Assembly: GCF_002135235.1 (NCBI RefSeq)
Contig: NZ_NEGB01000001.1
Coordinates: forward strand, 310,001-374,000
Length of the DNA: 64,000 nt
From: Acinetobacter silvestris
GTDB lineage: Bacteria; Pseudomonadota; Gammaproteobacteria; Pseudomonadales; Moraxellaceae
Direction of reading: 5' to 3'
Below are positions 1 through 8,659 of this stretch, piece after piece. Below the pieces are notes generated by a model. It was not told where the DNA came from, made no database searches, and was given only the letters and a program-made list of their open reading frames with translations. How positions within the stretch are numbered: position 1 is the stretch's first letter; each line of letters opens with the position of its first letter. The translations under genes and the position numbers were made by a program.

Positions 1-10
1 TATGTTTCAT
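1..10 (-). CDS. baeR: start of probable response regulator BaeR (cut by window edge)
   Basis: Only the first three codons (Met-Lys-His) are inside the window. An ATG at position 10 on the minus strand is preceded by a good ribosome binding site, AAAAGGGA at 19-26, about 8 bases upstream, and it begins just after the baeS stop codon at 25. Sensor kinase followed closely by its response regulator is the usual bae arrangement. The identity is inferred from position and from these three residues; the rest of the gene lies outside. Confidence 0.45.
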
Positions 11-24
11 ACAATATTTCCCTT

Positions 25-1694
25 TTAAACCTTTGTGTATTTTGGAAAAGTTAGTTTGCAGCGCAAACCACCCAATGGTGAATGTTCAAAACTAAGCGTT
101 CCACCCAAAGCTTGAGCAATTTTACCAGATAATGCCAACCCTAGACCGGTACCACCTGTACTACGGGTACGTGAATCATCTACTCGATAAAAGCGTTCGC
201 CAAGACATGCCAATTGCTCATCATTCAGTCCCAGCGGGCTATCATCCACATATACTGTCCAAGAATCGGCATCCTGTACTGTATGTACACGAACCTCTCC
301 TCCAGCTTCGGTATAGCGAATACTATTACCTAACAAGTTGACCATAATTTGCTTAAAGCGATCTATATCTAATTGTAATTTCACACCCTCTCCTTGCGTC
401 GAGATGGATAACTGCGCTTGTTCAAATTTTGGTTTAAAGTTTTCAACTTCCTGTAAAATAACTGTCCAAGGATCAATTTCGGCAAAGTAACATTTTAATT
501 GCTGCGCTTCAGCTTGTGCCAAGTCTGCTAAGTCTTGGGTGAGTTTTTTCAAACTGGTGACTTGTCGAAGCATCGACTCAAAATGTTCTGGAGTTGGCTT
601 TCGAATTCCGTCTTGCATGGCTTCAATCTGTGCTTGCAATACCGCCAAAGGGGTTTTTAACTCATGCGAAGTATCGGCCACCCATTGACGGCGCGAATTT
701 TCATGCTGTTCTAAAATAACCGCCAATTGATTAATTTCAGTCGAAAGATCACCCAGCTCATCATTCCGATTAATCTTGACTTGATACTGATAATTACCTT
801 TGGTGAGCTCGCGTGTGGCATTTAAAAGACGCTGAATCGGCTGTTTAAAATATGTAGCCAATAGTAAGGATGCAACCAAACTGGCCAAAATCGTCAAGAT
901 ATAAATCAATAATAAATAACGTTTTTGATTACTGAAGAAGTTAATACTCAGTGCATCATCCTGATCCAATACTGGTTTTAAGCCCAAATATCCCACGACT
1001 TTATCATTCACCATAATCGGGCGATATGCCACCTGATCATTGGATGCTTCACCTAATATAAATTGATGTTTTTCATTATATAGAGATAAACGTGAACTTA
1101 ATCCCAACCGATCGGGCATAGAAATAAAGCGTTTTTTTCCGTTTTGTTGTTCTGGAGAAATTAAGGCTGAATTTTTATTATTTTTATCCGAAGGCTTAAA
1201 TAAATTTTGATTAGCACTTAATGGAAACTTCAAGCCTTCAAAAGGTTGATATTCTGAAGGTAGGTTTTCTTCTAAAATTTTAAGTTCTTCTTGATCAATC
1301 CGTTGCTTACTTTGGGAGTTTTCCTGTGCCAACTGATTCATCAAGGTATGTTCTTTGAAATAACGCTGTTGCAGCGCAATATCGTATGCCGTCTTAACCA
1401 CCAACGCGAGAGCCGATCATAATCATCTGGAGCAGCTTGCCCTTCTATTTGAAAAATCTGTGCTTGAACGGCATTCCCCCAATCATGATAAACCCCATAC
1501 ACCTCTGCCAAGTTTTCAATCAGATGATCGAGTTTCTGCATCTCCACATCTGCCACATATTTGGCAAAGTTTTTTTGCATCGTCCAATGCAATACCCCCA
1601 AACTCACCGTTGTAATGACCAGTGTGGTTAAAAGTACAGTTAGGAATAAGCGTAATGCGATGGGAACTCGACGTATCTTCAAAACAGGACTCAC
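25..1694 (-). pseudogene. baeS: BaeS-like sensor histidine kinase, split by a frameshift
   Basis: Membrane sensor kinase of the envelope-stress BaeSR two-component family. The first frame (from 1694) carries an N-terminal transmembrane segment and the start of the periplasmic sensor. The second frame carries the rest of the sensor, a second transmembrane segment, a HAMP linker, the HisKA box with the phospho-accepting His in SHELKTP (near position 665) and an HATPase domain ending in GTGLGLAL. The reading frame breaks near 1389-1393: frame one reads WWLRR and goes wrong, while YDIALQQRY continues in the other frame. Adding one base there would join them into a protein of about 555 residues, normal for the family, so a one-base deletion is the simplest explanation. 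No slippery heptamer is visible. It may be a real inactivating mutation or a sequencing error. baeR probably follows. Confidence 0.85.
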
Positions 1695-1737
1695 CTTTTT
1701 GTTCTATAACTAACATTGTATCTAACAGTCATAAGGA

Positions 1738-1755
1738 AAACTCTCCATTGTTTCT
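1738..1755. promoter_or_regulatory. candidate BaeR-box-like site
   Basis: Between divergent baeS and the lipoprotein gene lies TCTCCAT (1742-1748) followed by TGTTT. The E. coli BaeR box consensus (TTTTTCTCCATDATTGGC) has the same TCTCCAT core, but the flanks match poorly here. Its position in front of an envelope-stress-type lipoprotein fits BaeR control. This is inference from one partial match. Confidence 0.35.
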
Positions 1756-1818
1756 ACATCATTATTATTTAATCTTTAACTGATCAATAAACATAAAACA
1801 TTCATTGGAGTATCCTCA

Positions 1819-2424
1819 ATGAAAGCAATGACAAAAATAGCACTCCTCACCGTAAGTTTCATCAGTGTAGGTGCATTGAGTGCATGTCAATCGACCACTG
1901 CCCCTAAAGACAATTATGGCTCACATATGATGGGACAGCATAAAGGCGAGCGCCATATGACTCCTGAACAACGTGAGCAAGTACAACAACTGCGTGCTCA
2001 GCATAAAGTGATACGTGAACAAGGTAAAAAAGCCTGTGATGGAAAAGTAGTTGGAGAAACTGTCCAAATTAATACAGGTGATAAAACCATTATAGGGTCC
2101 TGTAATATGGTCTTTAAGGTAGATCATAAATATATGCGTGAAATGCGACATGAGTTACGTCATGACAACAATCGAATGATGTACGGTCATCATGATAAAC
2201 AACGTATGCAGGAAATGACGGCAGAACAGCGTGCCCAAATGAAACAACAATTCGAGCAAAAACGTACTGAACGTCAAGCCAAATGGGAAGCAATTCAACA
2301 GGCTTGTGTAGGTCAACCGAATGGCCAAGCGATCCGTGTAAAAATGGGTGATAAAAGCATAAATGGTACTTGTCGAGTCCAATTTAAAGTGCCAAGACCA
2401 ATGGAAAATTTACAAGCTCAGTAA
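1819..2424 (+). CDS. Spy-like lipoprotein with a duplicated Cys-containing module
   Basis: A 201-residue lipoprotein with a lipobox LSAC and lipidated Cys23. The mature part is rich in His, Met, Gln and Arg. It contains two stretches beginning MTPEQREQ and MTAEQRAQ that recall the LTxxQ motif of Spy/CpxP periplasmic chaperones. Each is followed by a similar module of about 30 residues with two cysteines exactly 22 residues apart (starting ACDGK and ACVGQ; ending GSCNMVFKV and GTCRVQFKV). The ATG at 1819 has GGAG at 1807-1810 as ribosome binding site. It is divergent from baeS and followed by a strong terminator, so it is a single-gene unit. A role as envelope-stress chaperone or metal/redox-responsive lipoprotein is inferred from context; the exact function is unknown. 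Confidence 0.8.
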   Translation: MKAMTKIALLTVSFISVGALSACQSTTAPKDNYGSHMMGQHKGERHMTPEQREQVQQLRAQHKVIREQGKKACDGKVVGETVQINTGDKTIIGSCNMVFKVDHKYMREMRHELRHDNNRMMYGHHDKQRMQEMTAEQRAQMKQQFEQKRTERQAKWEAIQQACVGQPNGQAIRVKMGDKSINGTCRVQFKVPRPMENLQAQ

Positions 2425-2483
2425 ATACCCATGATGGATATTTATAAAGCATGTTCATTTAATCTCTGGTGATTTTTCATTAT

Positions 2484-2514
2484 AAAAAAGGTACTCTTCA
2501 AGAGTACCTTTTTT
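2484..2514 (+). terminator. rho-independent terminator after the lipoprotein gene
   Basis: Perfect 8-bp stem GGTACTCT / AGAGTACC (2490-2508) with a 3-base loop, flanked by six A before and six T after, so it could work in both directions. Confidence 0.9.
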
Positions 2515-2774
2515 ATTTGACATATCTTTTTACGATTTTGACCATTTGTTTCGTCATATCAACCATAAAAACTCATATACTTCCTTCACTTAGACAATTA
2601 TTAAAAAAAATCTTTGACTTTACAGTCACAGAGAAACAACGCAGTTATCTTGTGCCTCGCTATAAGATGTTGCACGATGTACTAGAACAAATATGTGATG
2701 TGTCATGTCGTTAATGACGGACATCTTTTATTAAGATTATAAATCTGGTTTAACCAGTATTGAGGAAAACCGTT
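2515..2774. other. gap upstream of the acyl-CoA dehydrogenase pair
   Basis: No convincing gene. An 81-codon open frame (2469-2714) starts inside the preceding terminator, has no ribosome binding site and resembles nothing known to me. The gap should contain the promoter of the downstream dehydrogenase. A 13-bp palindrome lies at its right end and is listed separately. Confidence 0.6.
2745..2757. promoter_or_regulatory. palindromic operator candidate CTGGTTTAACCAG
   Basis: Perfect palindrome with half-sites CTGGT / ACCAG around TTA, 17 bases upstream of the dehydrogenase start codon. The half-sites and spacing equal those of the E. coli FadR operator (CTGGTCNGACCAG) apart from the two bases next to the centre. 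The E. coli-type FadR is not expected in Acinetobacter, so the binding protein is unknown; a fatty-acid-responsive repressor would fit the gene controlled. Confidence 0.45.
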
Positions 2775-4577
2775 ATGCCACAATACAAAGCGCCCTTACG
2801 TGATATGCAATTCGTTTTACATGAATTATTAAATGCTGAAGAACACTATGCAAAACTTCCAGCGTATCAAGACACCGTAAGCCGTGAGTTGGTTGATCAG
2901 TATTTAGAAGCTGCTGCTGACTTCTGTGAAAATGAACTTTCCCCTCTTAACCAAGTCGGCGACCGTGAAGGTTGTACTTGGAATGATGGCGTTGTTACAA
3001 CTCCAACAGGTTTTAAAGAAGCATATCAAAAATATATCGAACTTGGCTTCCCATCGCTTTCCGTACCAGAAGAACATGGCGGTCAAGGTCTACCTGGTTC
3101 ATTAGGCACCACCATTTCAGAAATGGTCGGTACTGCAAACTGGTCTTGGGGTATGTACCCAGGTCTTTCTCACGGTGCAGTACGTACGATTGAGCATCAT
3201 GGTTCTGACGAACAAAAATCGCTTTATTTACCTAAACTTGTAACAGGTGAATGGACAGGTACCATGTGTTTAACAGAATCTCATGCAGGTTCTGACCTTG
3301 GTATTATCCGTTCTAAAGCTGAACCAAATGCGGACGGTAGCTTTGCAATCTCTGGCGAGAAAATCTTTATCTCTGCTGGTGAACACGACATGGCTGAGAA
3401 CATTATTCATATCGTTCTTGCTCGTCTACCAGGCGCACCTAAAGGCACTAAAGGTATTTCGTTATTCATCGTACCTAAATTCAACGTAAATGCTGACGGT
3501 TCAATGGCTGACCGCAATGCAGTGCGTTGTGGCTCAATCGAACACAAAATGGGTATTCATGGTAACTCGACGTGTGTTATCAACTTTGATAACGCAAAAG
3601 GTTTCTTGATTGGCCCTGAAAATCGTGGTCTAAACTGCATGTTCACCTTTATGAACACTGCTCGTATTGGTACTGCTGTACAAGGTCTTGCAGCATCTGA
3701 AGGTTCATTCCAAGGTGCGCTTGCATATGCGAAAGATCGTTTAGCAATGCGTTCACTTTCAGGTGTTAAAGCGCCAGAAAAAGAAGCAGATCCGATTATT
3801 GTTCACCCTGCTGTACGTAATATGCTTTTAACTCAAAAAGCATTTGCTGAAGGTGGTCGTGCATTGGTTTACCTACTATCTCAATATGCAGATACTGTTG
3901 AACAAGGTACAACTGAAGAAGAACGTAAATTTGCTGACAACATGTTGTCACTGCTTACTCCGATCGCAAAAGCATTCTTAACTGAAACAGGTTCAGAATC
4001 TGCGAAACACGGTGTGCAAGTGTTCGGTGGTCATGGCTTTATTTCTGAACATGGCATGGAACAAATTGTACGTGATACACGTATTGCTTGCTTGTACGAA
4101 GGTACAACTGAAATTCAAGCACTGGATTTGTTAGGTCGTAAAGTTTTGGGTACTCAAGGTGCAATGTTGAAAGACTTCACTAAGATTATTCACAAATTCG
4201 CTGAAGCCAACAAAGACAACGCTGCAATGAGCGAATTTGTTGAATCACTTGCTGCTCTCAATAAAGAGTGGGGTGATTTAACTATGCAAATTGGTATGCG
4301 TGCGATGCAAAACCCTGATGAAGTCGGTGCTGCTGCGGTAGACTTCCTGTACTTCTCTGGCTACGTAACTCTTGCTTACCTGTGGGCTCGTATGGCACTT
4401 GTAGCGCAAGAAACATTAGCGACAGGCACAACTGAAGTTGATTTCTACAACGCAAAAGTAACCACTGCTCGTTTCTACTTTAAGAAAATTTTACCACGCG
4501 TTCGCTCTCATGTAGATGTGATTGCAGGTGGCTTAGAGCCATTGATGTCTTTAGATGCGGAACACTTCGCATTCTAA
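2775..4577 (+). CDS. acyl-CoA dehydrogenase, long (600 aa) type
   Basis: Flavoenzyme that makes the trans-2 double bond in acyl-CoA, the first step of beta-oxidation. The MCLTESHAGSD motif (residues about 164-174) is the FAD/substrate-binding signature. The YEGTTEIQ motif contains Glu442, the expected catalytic base. Length is typical of the FadE5-like subfamily with an extra C-terminal domain. The ATG at 2775 is chosen because GAGG (2762-2765) precedes it at good spacing; an upstream TTG at 2760 would include the ribosome binding site in the coding region. It is followed by a terminator and then a close paralogue. Chain-length preference cannot be read from the sequence. Confidence 0.95.
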   Translation: MPQYKAPLRDMQFVLHELLNAEEHYAKLPAYQDTVSRELVDQYLEAAADFCENELSPLNQVGDREGCTWNDGVVTTPTGFKEAYQKYIELGFPSLSVPEEHGGQGLPGSLGTTISEMVGTANWSWGMYPGLSHGAVRTIEHHGSDEQKSLYLPKLVTGEWTGTMCLTESHAGSDLGIIRSKAEPNADGSFAISGEKIFISAGEHDMAENIIHIVLARLPGAPKGTKGISLFIVPKFNVNADGSMADRNAVRCGSIEHKMGIHGNSTCVINFDNAKGFLIGPENRGLNCMFTFMNTARIGTAVQGLAASEGSFQGALAYAKDRLAMRSLSGVKAPEKEADPIIVHPAVRNMLLTQKAFAEGGRALVYLLSQYADTVEQGTTEEERKFADNMLSLLTPIAKAFLTETGSESAKHGVQVFGGHGFISEHGMEQIVRDTRIACLYEGTTEIQALDLLGRKVLGTQGAMLKDFTKIIHKFAEANKDNAAMSEFVESLAALNKEWGDLTMQIGMRAMQNPDEVGAAAVDFLYFSGYVTLAYLWARMALVAQETLATGTTEVDFYNAKVTTARFYFKKILPRVRSHVDVIAGGLEPLMSLDAEHFAF

Positions 4578-4607
4578 AAAAACTGTACGCTTGAGTACAG
4601 AAAAAGC

Positions 4608-4641
4608 AAAAGGACAGTCATAGCTTTGGCTGTCCTTTTTC
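4608..4641 (+). terminator. terminator between the two acyl-CoA dehydrogenases
   Basis: Stem AAAAGGACAG / CTGTCCTTTT with a T run. A smaller hairpin CTGTAC / GTACAG (4583-4600) precedes it, just after the stop codon. The two paralogues are therefore probably transcribed separately. Confidence 0.85.
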
Positions 4642-4746
4642 TTTATAAATACACAAATATTAACCCTTCGTCGTCTAACCTGCCCATTAAGCATAGCTTA
4701 GACTGACGAATATGATCTAATTTAAACAAAATCAGGTGTAAGAATC

Positions 4747-6528
4747 ATGCCAATTTATAATGCGCCACTTGCGGATATGAAATTCATCCTTAATGATGTA
4801 TTTAAAGCAGAACAATTCTGGCAATCCAATGAAAATCTTGCTCATGTTGATGCTGCAACTGCCGAAGCCATTCTAGAAGAAATGGCAAAATTCGCTCAAA
4901 ATGTCACCCTACCACTCAATCGTACTGGTGATGAACAAGGCGCACATTATGAAAATGGTGCAGTAACCACACCTGCTGGTTTTAAAGAAGCATTTCAACA
5001 ATATGCTGAAGGCGGTTGGATCGGATTAGCCGCTGATGAAGAATGGGGCGGTCAAGCAATGCCAAAAATGCTGACTGTACTTGCAGATGAAATGCTTTTC
5101 GCAACCAATCCATCTTTTATGCTCTACCCACTTCTTTCAGTTGGTGCAGGTATGGCCTTAAATAGCTATGCATCGCAAGAACAAAAAGAAACCTATTTAC
5201 CTAAAATCTATTCGGGTGAATGGTCAGGTACTATGTGTTTAACAGAACCACATGCTGGGACTGATTTGGGTATTATTAAAACCAAAGCTGAACCAAATAC
5301 AGATGGAACGTATAACATCACCGGAACCAAGATCTTCATTACTGGTGGTGATCACGACCTTGCTGAAAACATCATTCACCTCGTTTTAGCAAAAACACCT
5401 GATGCACCTGCGGGTTCACGTGGTATTTCATTGTTCATTGTACCTAAATTCCTAGTTAATGCTGATGGCTCTTTAGGTGAGCGCAATACTGCTGGCCCTG
5501 GTTCGATTGAACATAAAATGGGTATTAAAGCCTCTGCGACTTGTGTCATGAACTTTGATGCGGCGAAAGGCTACCTCGTTGGTAAAGAAAATGAAGGTTT
5601 AGCAGCAATGTTCGTGATGATGAATTACGAACGTTTATCTATGGGTATTCAAGGCTTAGGCGCTTCTGAATATGCCTATCAAAATGCTGCACAATATGCG
5701 ACAGACCGCGTACAAGGCCGTAGTGTGACTGGTGTGAAATCACCAAACAAACCAGCTGACAGCATTCTAGTACATGGCGATGTACGTCGTATGTTACTCA
5801 ATGCACGTGCCAATAACGAAGCATCTCGTGCATTTGCAGTTTACGTGGGTCAGCAACTCGACATCACTAAATTCTCAACCGATCCTGAAGCAATTGCTGC
5901 GGCAAATAACCGCGTTGCATTATTGACTCCAATTGCAAAAGCCTATTTAACCGATACTGCTTTTGATGCAGTTATCGATGCACAAATGGTATTTGGCGGT
6001 CATGGTTATATCCGTGAATGGGGTATGGAACAATGCGTTCGTGACCTGCGTATTGCTCAAATTTATGAAGGTACCAACGGCGTTCAGTCTCAAGATTTAA
6101 TTGGTCGTAAAACCATTAAATGTAATGGTAAATTCATTGCTGAATATATTGCTGAAATTCGTGATTTTGCCAATGACTTAGACACTGATCTAAACTTTAT
6201 TAAAGATGCGACTTTAGACGTTGCAACAGAAATAGAAATGATTACCCAGCATATTTTAGAACGTGCACAAGAAAATGCAGAGTTCCCGAATGCAGCTGCG
6301 GTTGATTATTTACATGCTGTTGGCCTATTAAGCTTTAGCTACATGTTCGCAAAAATTGCTAAGGCAGCATATGCTAAAGAGGGTGAGTTCTATCAAAATA
6401 AACTTGCACTGACTCATTACTTTATTCAACGCATCTTGCCAGATTTAAGTTCACGTATTATGAAGATCAAAGCGGGTTCAGAAGTCATTATGGACTTCAG
6501 TGAAGATTACTTCATTAACCAAGCTTAA
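4747..6528 (+). CDS. acyl-CoA dehydrogenase, second tandem paralogue (593 aa)
   Basis: Same family and domain order as the gene before it. The MCLTEPHAGTD motif is the FAD/substrate-binding signature. YEGTNGVQ contains Glu441 at the position of the catalytic base, and the ACAD-type GGHGYIREWGMEQ stretch precedes it. The N-terminus (MPIYNAPLADMKFILNDV) aligns directly with that of the first copy, which shows an old tandem duplication; many substitutions separate them, so they probably differ in substrate range. It has its own upstream gap of 169 bases and its own terminator. Confidence 0.95.
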   Translation: MPIYNAPLADMKFILNDVFKAEQFWQSNENLAHVDAATAEAILEEMAKFAQNVTLPLNRTGDEQGAHYENGAVTTPAGFKEAFQQYAEGGWIGLAADEEWGGQAMPKMLTVLADEMLFATNPSFMLYPLLSVGAGMALNSYASQEQKETYLPKIYSGEWSGTMCLTEPHAGTDLGIIKTKAEPNTDGTYNITGTKIFITGGDHDLAENIIHLVLAKTPDAPAGSRGISLFIVPKFLVNADGSLGERNTAGPGSIEHKMGIKASATCVMNFDAAKGYLVGKENEGLAAMFVMMNYERLSMGIQGLGASEYAYQNAAQYATDRVQGRSVTGVKSPNKPADSILVHGDVRRMLLNARANNEASRAFAVYVGQQLDITKFSTDPEAIAAANNRVALLTPIAKAYLTDTAFDAVIDAQMVFGGHGYIREWGMEQCVRDLRIAQIYEGTNGVQSQDLIGRKTIKCNGKFIAEYIAEIRDFANDLDTDLNFIKDATLDVATEIEMITQHILERAQENAEFPNAAAVDYLHAVGLLSFSYMFAKIAKAAYAKEGEFYQNKLALTHYFIQRILPDLSSRIMKIKAGSEVIMDFSEDYFINQA

Positions 6529-6541
6529 ATTTTAGTGATGT

Positions 6542-6571
6542 AAAAACGCCTGTCATTTCAGGCGTTTTTTT
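6542..6571 (+). terminator. terminator, probably bidirectional
   Basis: Stem AAAAACGCCTG / CAGGCGTTTTT with a 6-base loop between the convergent dehydrogenase and paiB genes. T runs exist on both strands. Confidence 0.9.
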
Positions 6572-6575
6572 ATGG

Positions 6576-7199
6576 TTATGGATAATATTTCCTCATTGCC
6601 TTACTCATTTGAGGATTCGTATTTTCTAAGGCATTTGAAATGTTCTTAACATCGGCTTCAGAACGATTTTGACTCACTTTAAATTTACCTACCATTGAGG
6701 AAATCACAATTTCAAGCGCCACAATTTTTTCTAATTGTTCCTCAATAAAATCATCTGGTGCATCCGTCATTCGCCATGGTTTTTCTTGTACAGACTCATG
6801 ATTACGAGTTAATCCTGCCAAGACACCACGTAAATACTTTGCATCATCTATACACCTAACACGACCTTTCACATGTACAACACGATAATTCCACGTCGGA
6901 ACCACCCGATGATGTTCTTGTTTTCCTTCATACCAATTGGGTGAAATATAATTTTGTTCCGCTTGAAAAATAATATAGGCAGGTTTTTCTTGTTCTAATA
7001 GGCTAAACAATGGATTCGCTTTTGCAATGTGCCCTCTTAATACGCCAAACTCCCCCATCGAAGTATCTAATTCAAAAAGAATATGATTGGCTTCAATCTC
7101 CCCATCATTCATCATGATCAGACTACCTAATGGATAATGCCGTATAAGTCCAAATAATTCGTCTACGTTTTCTGCTAAAAAGTGGGTGGGTAAATACAT
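6576..7199 (-). CDS. PaiB-type FMN-binding protein / putative transcriptional regulator
   Basis: A 207-residue protein of the FMN-binding negative transcriptional regulator family (PaiB of Bacillus). Typical family stretches are MYLPTHF at the start, GHIAKANPL in the middle, the YISPNWYEGK segment and VPTWNY, with a C-terminal helix ending in MSKAMRKYYP. Members have a split-barrel flavin-binding fold. A regulatory role is documented only for the Bacillus protein, so the function here is open. It is divergent from psiE across a 168-base gap that holds a perfect inverted repeat. Confidence 0.85.
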   Translation of the reverse strand: MYLPTHFLAENVDELFGLIRHYPLGSLIMMNDGEIEANHILFELDTSMGEFGVLRGHIAKANPLFSLLEQEKPAYIIFQAEQNYISPNWYEGKQEHHRVVPTWNYRVVHVKGRVRCIDDAKYLRGVLAGLTRNHESVQEKPWRMTDAPDDFIEEQLEKIVALEIVISSMVGKFKVSQNRSEADVKNISNALENTNPQMSKAMRKYYP

Positions 7200-7296
7200 G
7201 AGAAACGCTCTCTGTCATCATTATTGTTTGGGCTTGCTTAGGAAGAACTTAACATTTTTTGTGCTGCATATACATTTGCATCCATTTTAATATTTG

Positions 7297-7312
7297 TTTC
7301 ATGTGCATGAAA
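7297..7312. promoter_or_regulatory. inverted repeat in the paiB-psiE gap
   Basis: TTTCATG-TG-CATGAAA, a perfect 7-bp inverted repeat with a 2-base centre, between the divergent paiB and psiE genes. Copies of TTTGCA flank it on both sides (7275-7280 and 7313-7318). It looks like a dimeric regulator site; the regulator, possibly PaiB, is inferred only from position. Confidence 0.45.
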
Positions 7313-7367
7313 TTTGCATAGTGTTAACTCAATTAAGTTACAGTCATCAAATAACAAGGAGGCAAAT

Positions 7368-7865
7368 ATGAGCAATAAAGATCCTAGAATTGAAAAGATA
7401 GAAAGTTTACTGGATCGCTTTGGTAATCTTGCGGTGGAAGCATTTCACTATATCGCCTTATTTATTATTGGTTGTATGATCGCATGGTCAGCCATCCATA
7501 CGATTATTGAAATTTTAACGGTTAAACAATACGCAAGCATTGATGATATCTTATTAATTTTCATTTATTTAGAACTTGGTGCAATGGTTGGAATTTATTT
7601 TAAAACCAATCATATGCCTGTTCGCTTTCTGATTTATGTCGCGATTACAGCACTGACTCGATTACTGATTTCCAATATTCAACATGAACATAAAGCCAGT
7701 ATGGATTTAATCCTGATCACTGGTTCTATTCTTATTTTAGCCATCGCGATTTTAATTGTAAGATACGCTTCATGGAATTATCCGTCTGTGGTTCGAGATA
7801 AACATACAACAAAACCATTAGCATATGGAAAAACGCCTCGCCCTGAGGATGATGAACTCGCATAA
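7368..7865 (+). CDS. psiE: PsiE-family membrane protein
   Basis: A 165-residue inner-membrane protein of the phosphate-starvation-inducible PsiE family, with about four transmembrane helices, conserved polar residues between them (LELGAMVGIYFKTNHMPVRFLIY) and a charged C-terminal tail. The ATG at 7368 is preceded by an excellent ribosome binding site, AAGGAGG (7356-7362). An upstream in-frame start at 7314 would lie next to the inverted repeat and lacks a site. Molecular function is unknown for the family. Phosphate control is assumed from E. coli; no clear Pho box was identified here. Confidence 0.85.
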   Translation: MSNKDPRIEKIESLLDRFGNLAVEAFHYIALFIIGCMIAWSAIHTIIEILTVKQYASIDDILLIFIYLELGAMVGIYFKTNHMPVRFLIYVAITALTRLLISNIQHEHKASMDLILITGSILILAIAILIVRYASWNYPSVVRDKHTTKPLAYGKTPRPEDDELA

Positions 7866-7931
7866 AAAAGCACATGTTTAGCGCATTAAATTCGCTTCAG
7901 CATTTTACCAAACTTTCCGATTCATCCTGCT

Positions 7932-7954
7932 ATTCCCTCTACAATAGAGGGAAT
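7932..7954. terminator. hairpin between convergent psiE and rcnB-like genes
   Basis: Perfect 9-bp stem ATTCCCTCT / AGAGGGAAT with a 5-base loop. No T run follows on either strand, so termination efficiency is uncertain. Confidence 0.5.
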
Positions 7955-8035
7955 GCTACATAATAAATTAACAGTTCATTGGATTAATACTTCCAAATTT
8001 TATTCATAAGTACCGAACAAAAAGCTGAAATTCCG

Positions 8036-8488
8036 CTAATATCCACCATTCAATAAAACCTGAGCGATGATTCCACTCGCAAGAGCAACTAATACAAAGT
8101 TACCATCGATATTCGCCCATCCATAACCCCGTGGTGGCTCATACAAGTGATAGCCACGCCAATCATTCACAGAGTAATATGAATTTCGATAATAATCGGG
8201 TAAACGATCACCTACACGATATCTCCAATGCTGATTATATCGATGACCATAATAGACATTTTCTCGATCATGATGCGCACCATAATTTCTATAACGATAA
8301 TACCCTTGATCATCACGACGATCAAAATCATTGCGATGCGACTCAAAAGATCGCTCTCGCGACATATGTTGATGACTGTAAGGATTGGAACCCCGATAAT
8401 TGCCCCAGCCATGATCATCGGCCTGTGTGATCATTGATGACCCCAACAGAGCAATGCTGACGACACTCACAATAAGAGACTTGTTCAT
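8036..8488 (-). CDS. RcnB-family periplasmic protein
   Basis: A 150-residue secreted protein: signal peptide ending near ADDHGW, then a region very rich in His, Arg, Asp and Tyr, then the RcnB domain signature (GDRLPDYYR, YYSVNDWRGYHLYEPPRGYGW, and a hydrophobic C-terminus). E. coli RcnB helps control Ni/Co efflux from the periplasm; other RcnB-domain proteins are uncharacterised. The His-rich middle could bind metal, which is inference. No metal efflux gene lies next to it, but a second RcnB-like gene sits upstream in the same direction. Confidence 0.85.
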   Translation of the reverse strand: MNKSLIVSVVSIALLGSSMITQADDHGWGNYRGSNPYSHQHMSRERSFESHRNDFDRRDDQGYYRYRNYGAHHDRENVYYGHRYNQHWRYRVGDRLPDYYRNSYYSVNDWRGYHLYEPPRGYGWANIDGNFVLVALASGIIAQVLLNGGY

Positions 8489-8659
8489 ATCTGTCCCCTC
8501 GTTACTTTATCGTTTTAGAATAGGCGTGCAGCGAGTAGAAATAATGGATAAAAATATGCAATCTGAAAAAAAATGTAATGATTAAATAGAAACTATGAAC
8601 AAAAATACACCCCGTATCCTTAGACCCTTAGTTTAAAAAATATAAAAAATCCTCAAAGA

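Noticed and set aside
1516..1716. 66-codon minus-strand frame overlapping the BaeS start
   Set aside because: It is out of frame with both halves of the kinase, which explain this DNA better.
2469..2714. 81-codon open frame before the first acyl-CoA dehydrogenase
   Set aside because: It starts within a terminator hairpin, has no ribosome binding site and no recognisable domain.
8131..8430. His/Asp-rich 99-codon frame on the plus strand
   Set aside because: It is the mirror of the His/Arg/Asp-rich RcnB-like gene on the other strand; the composition is a by-product of that gene.
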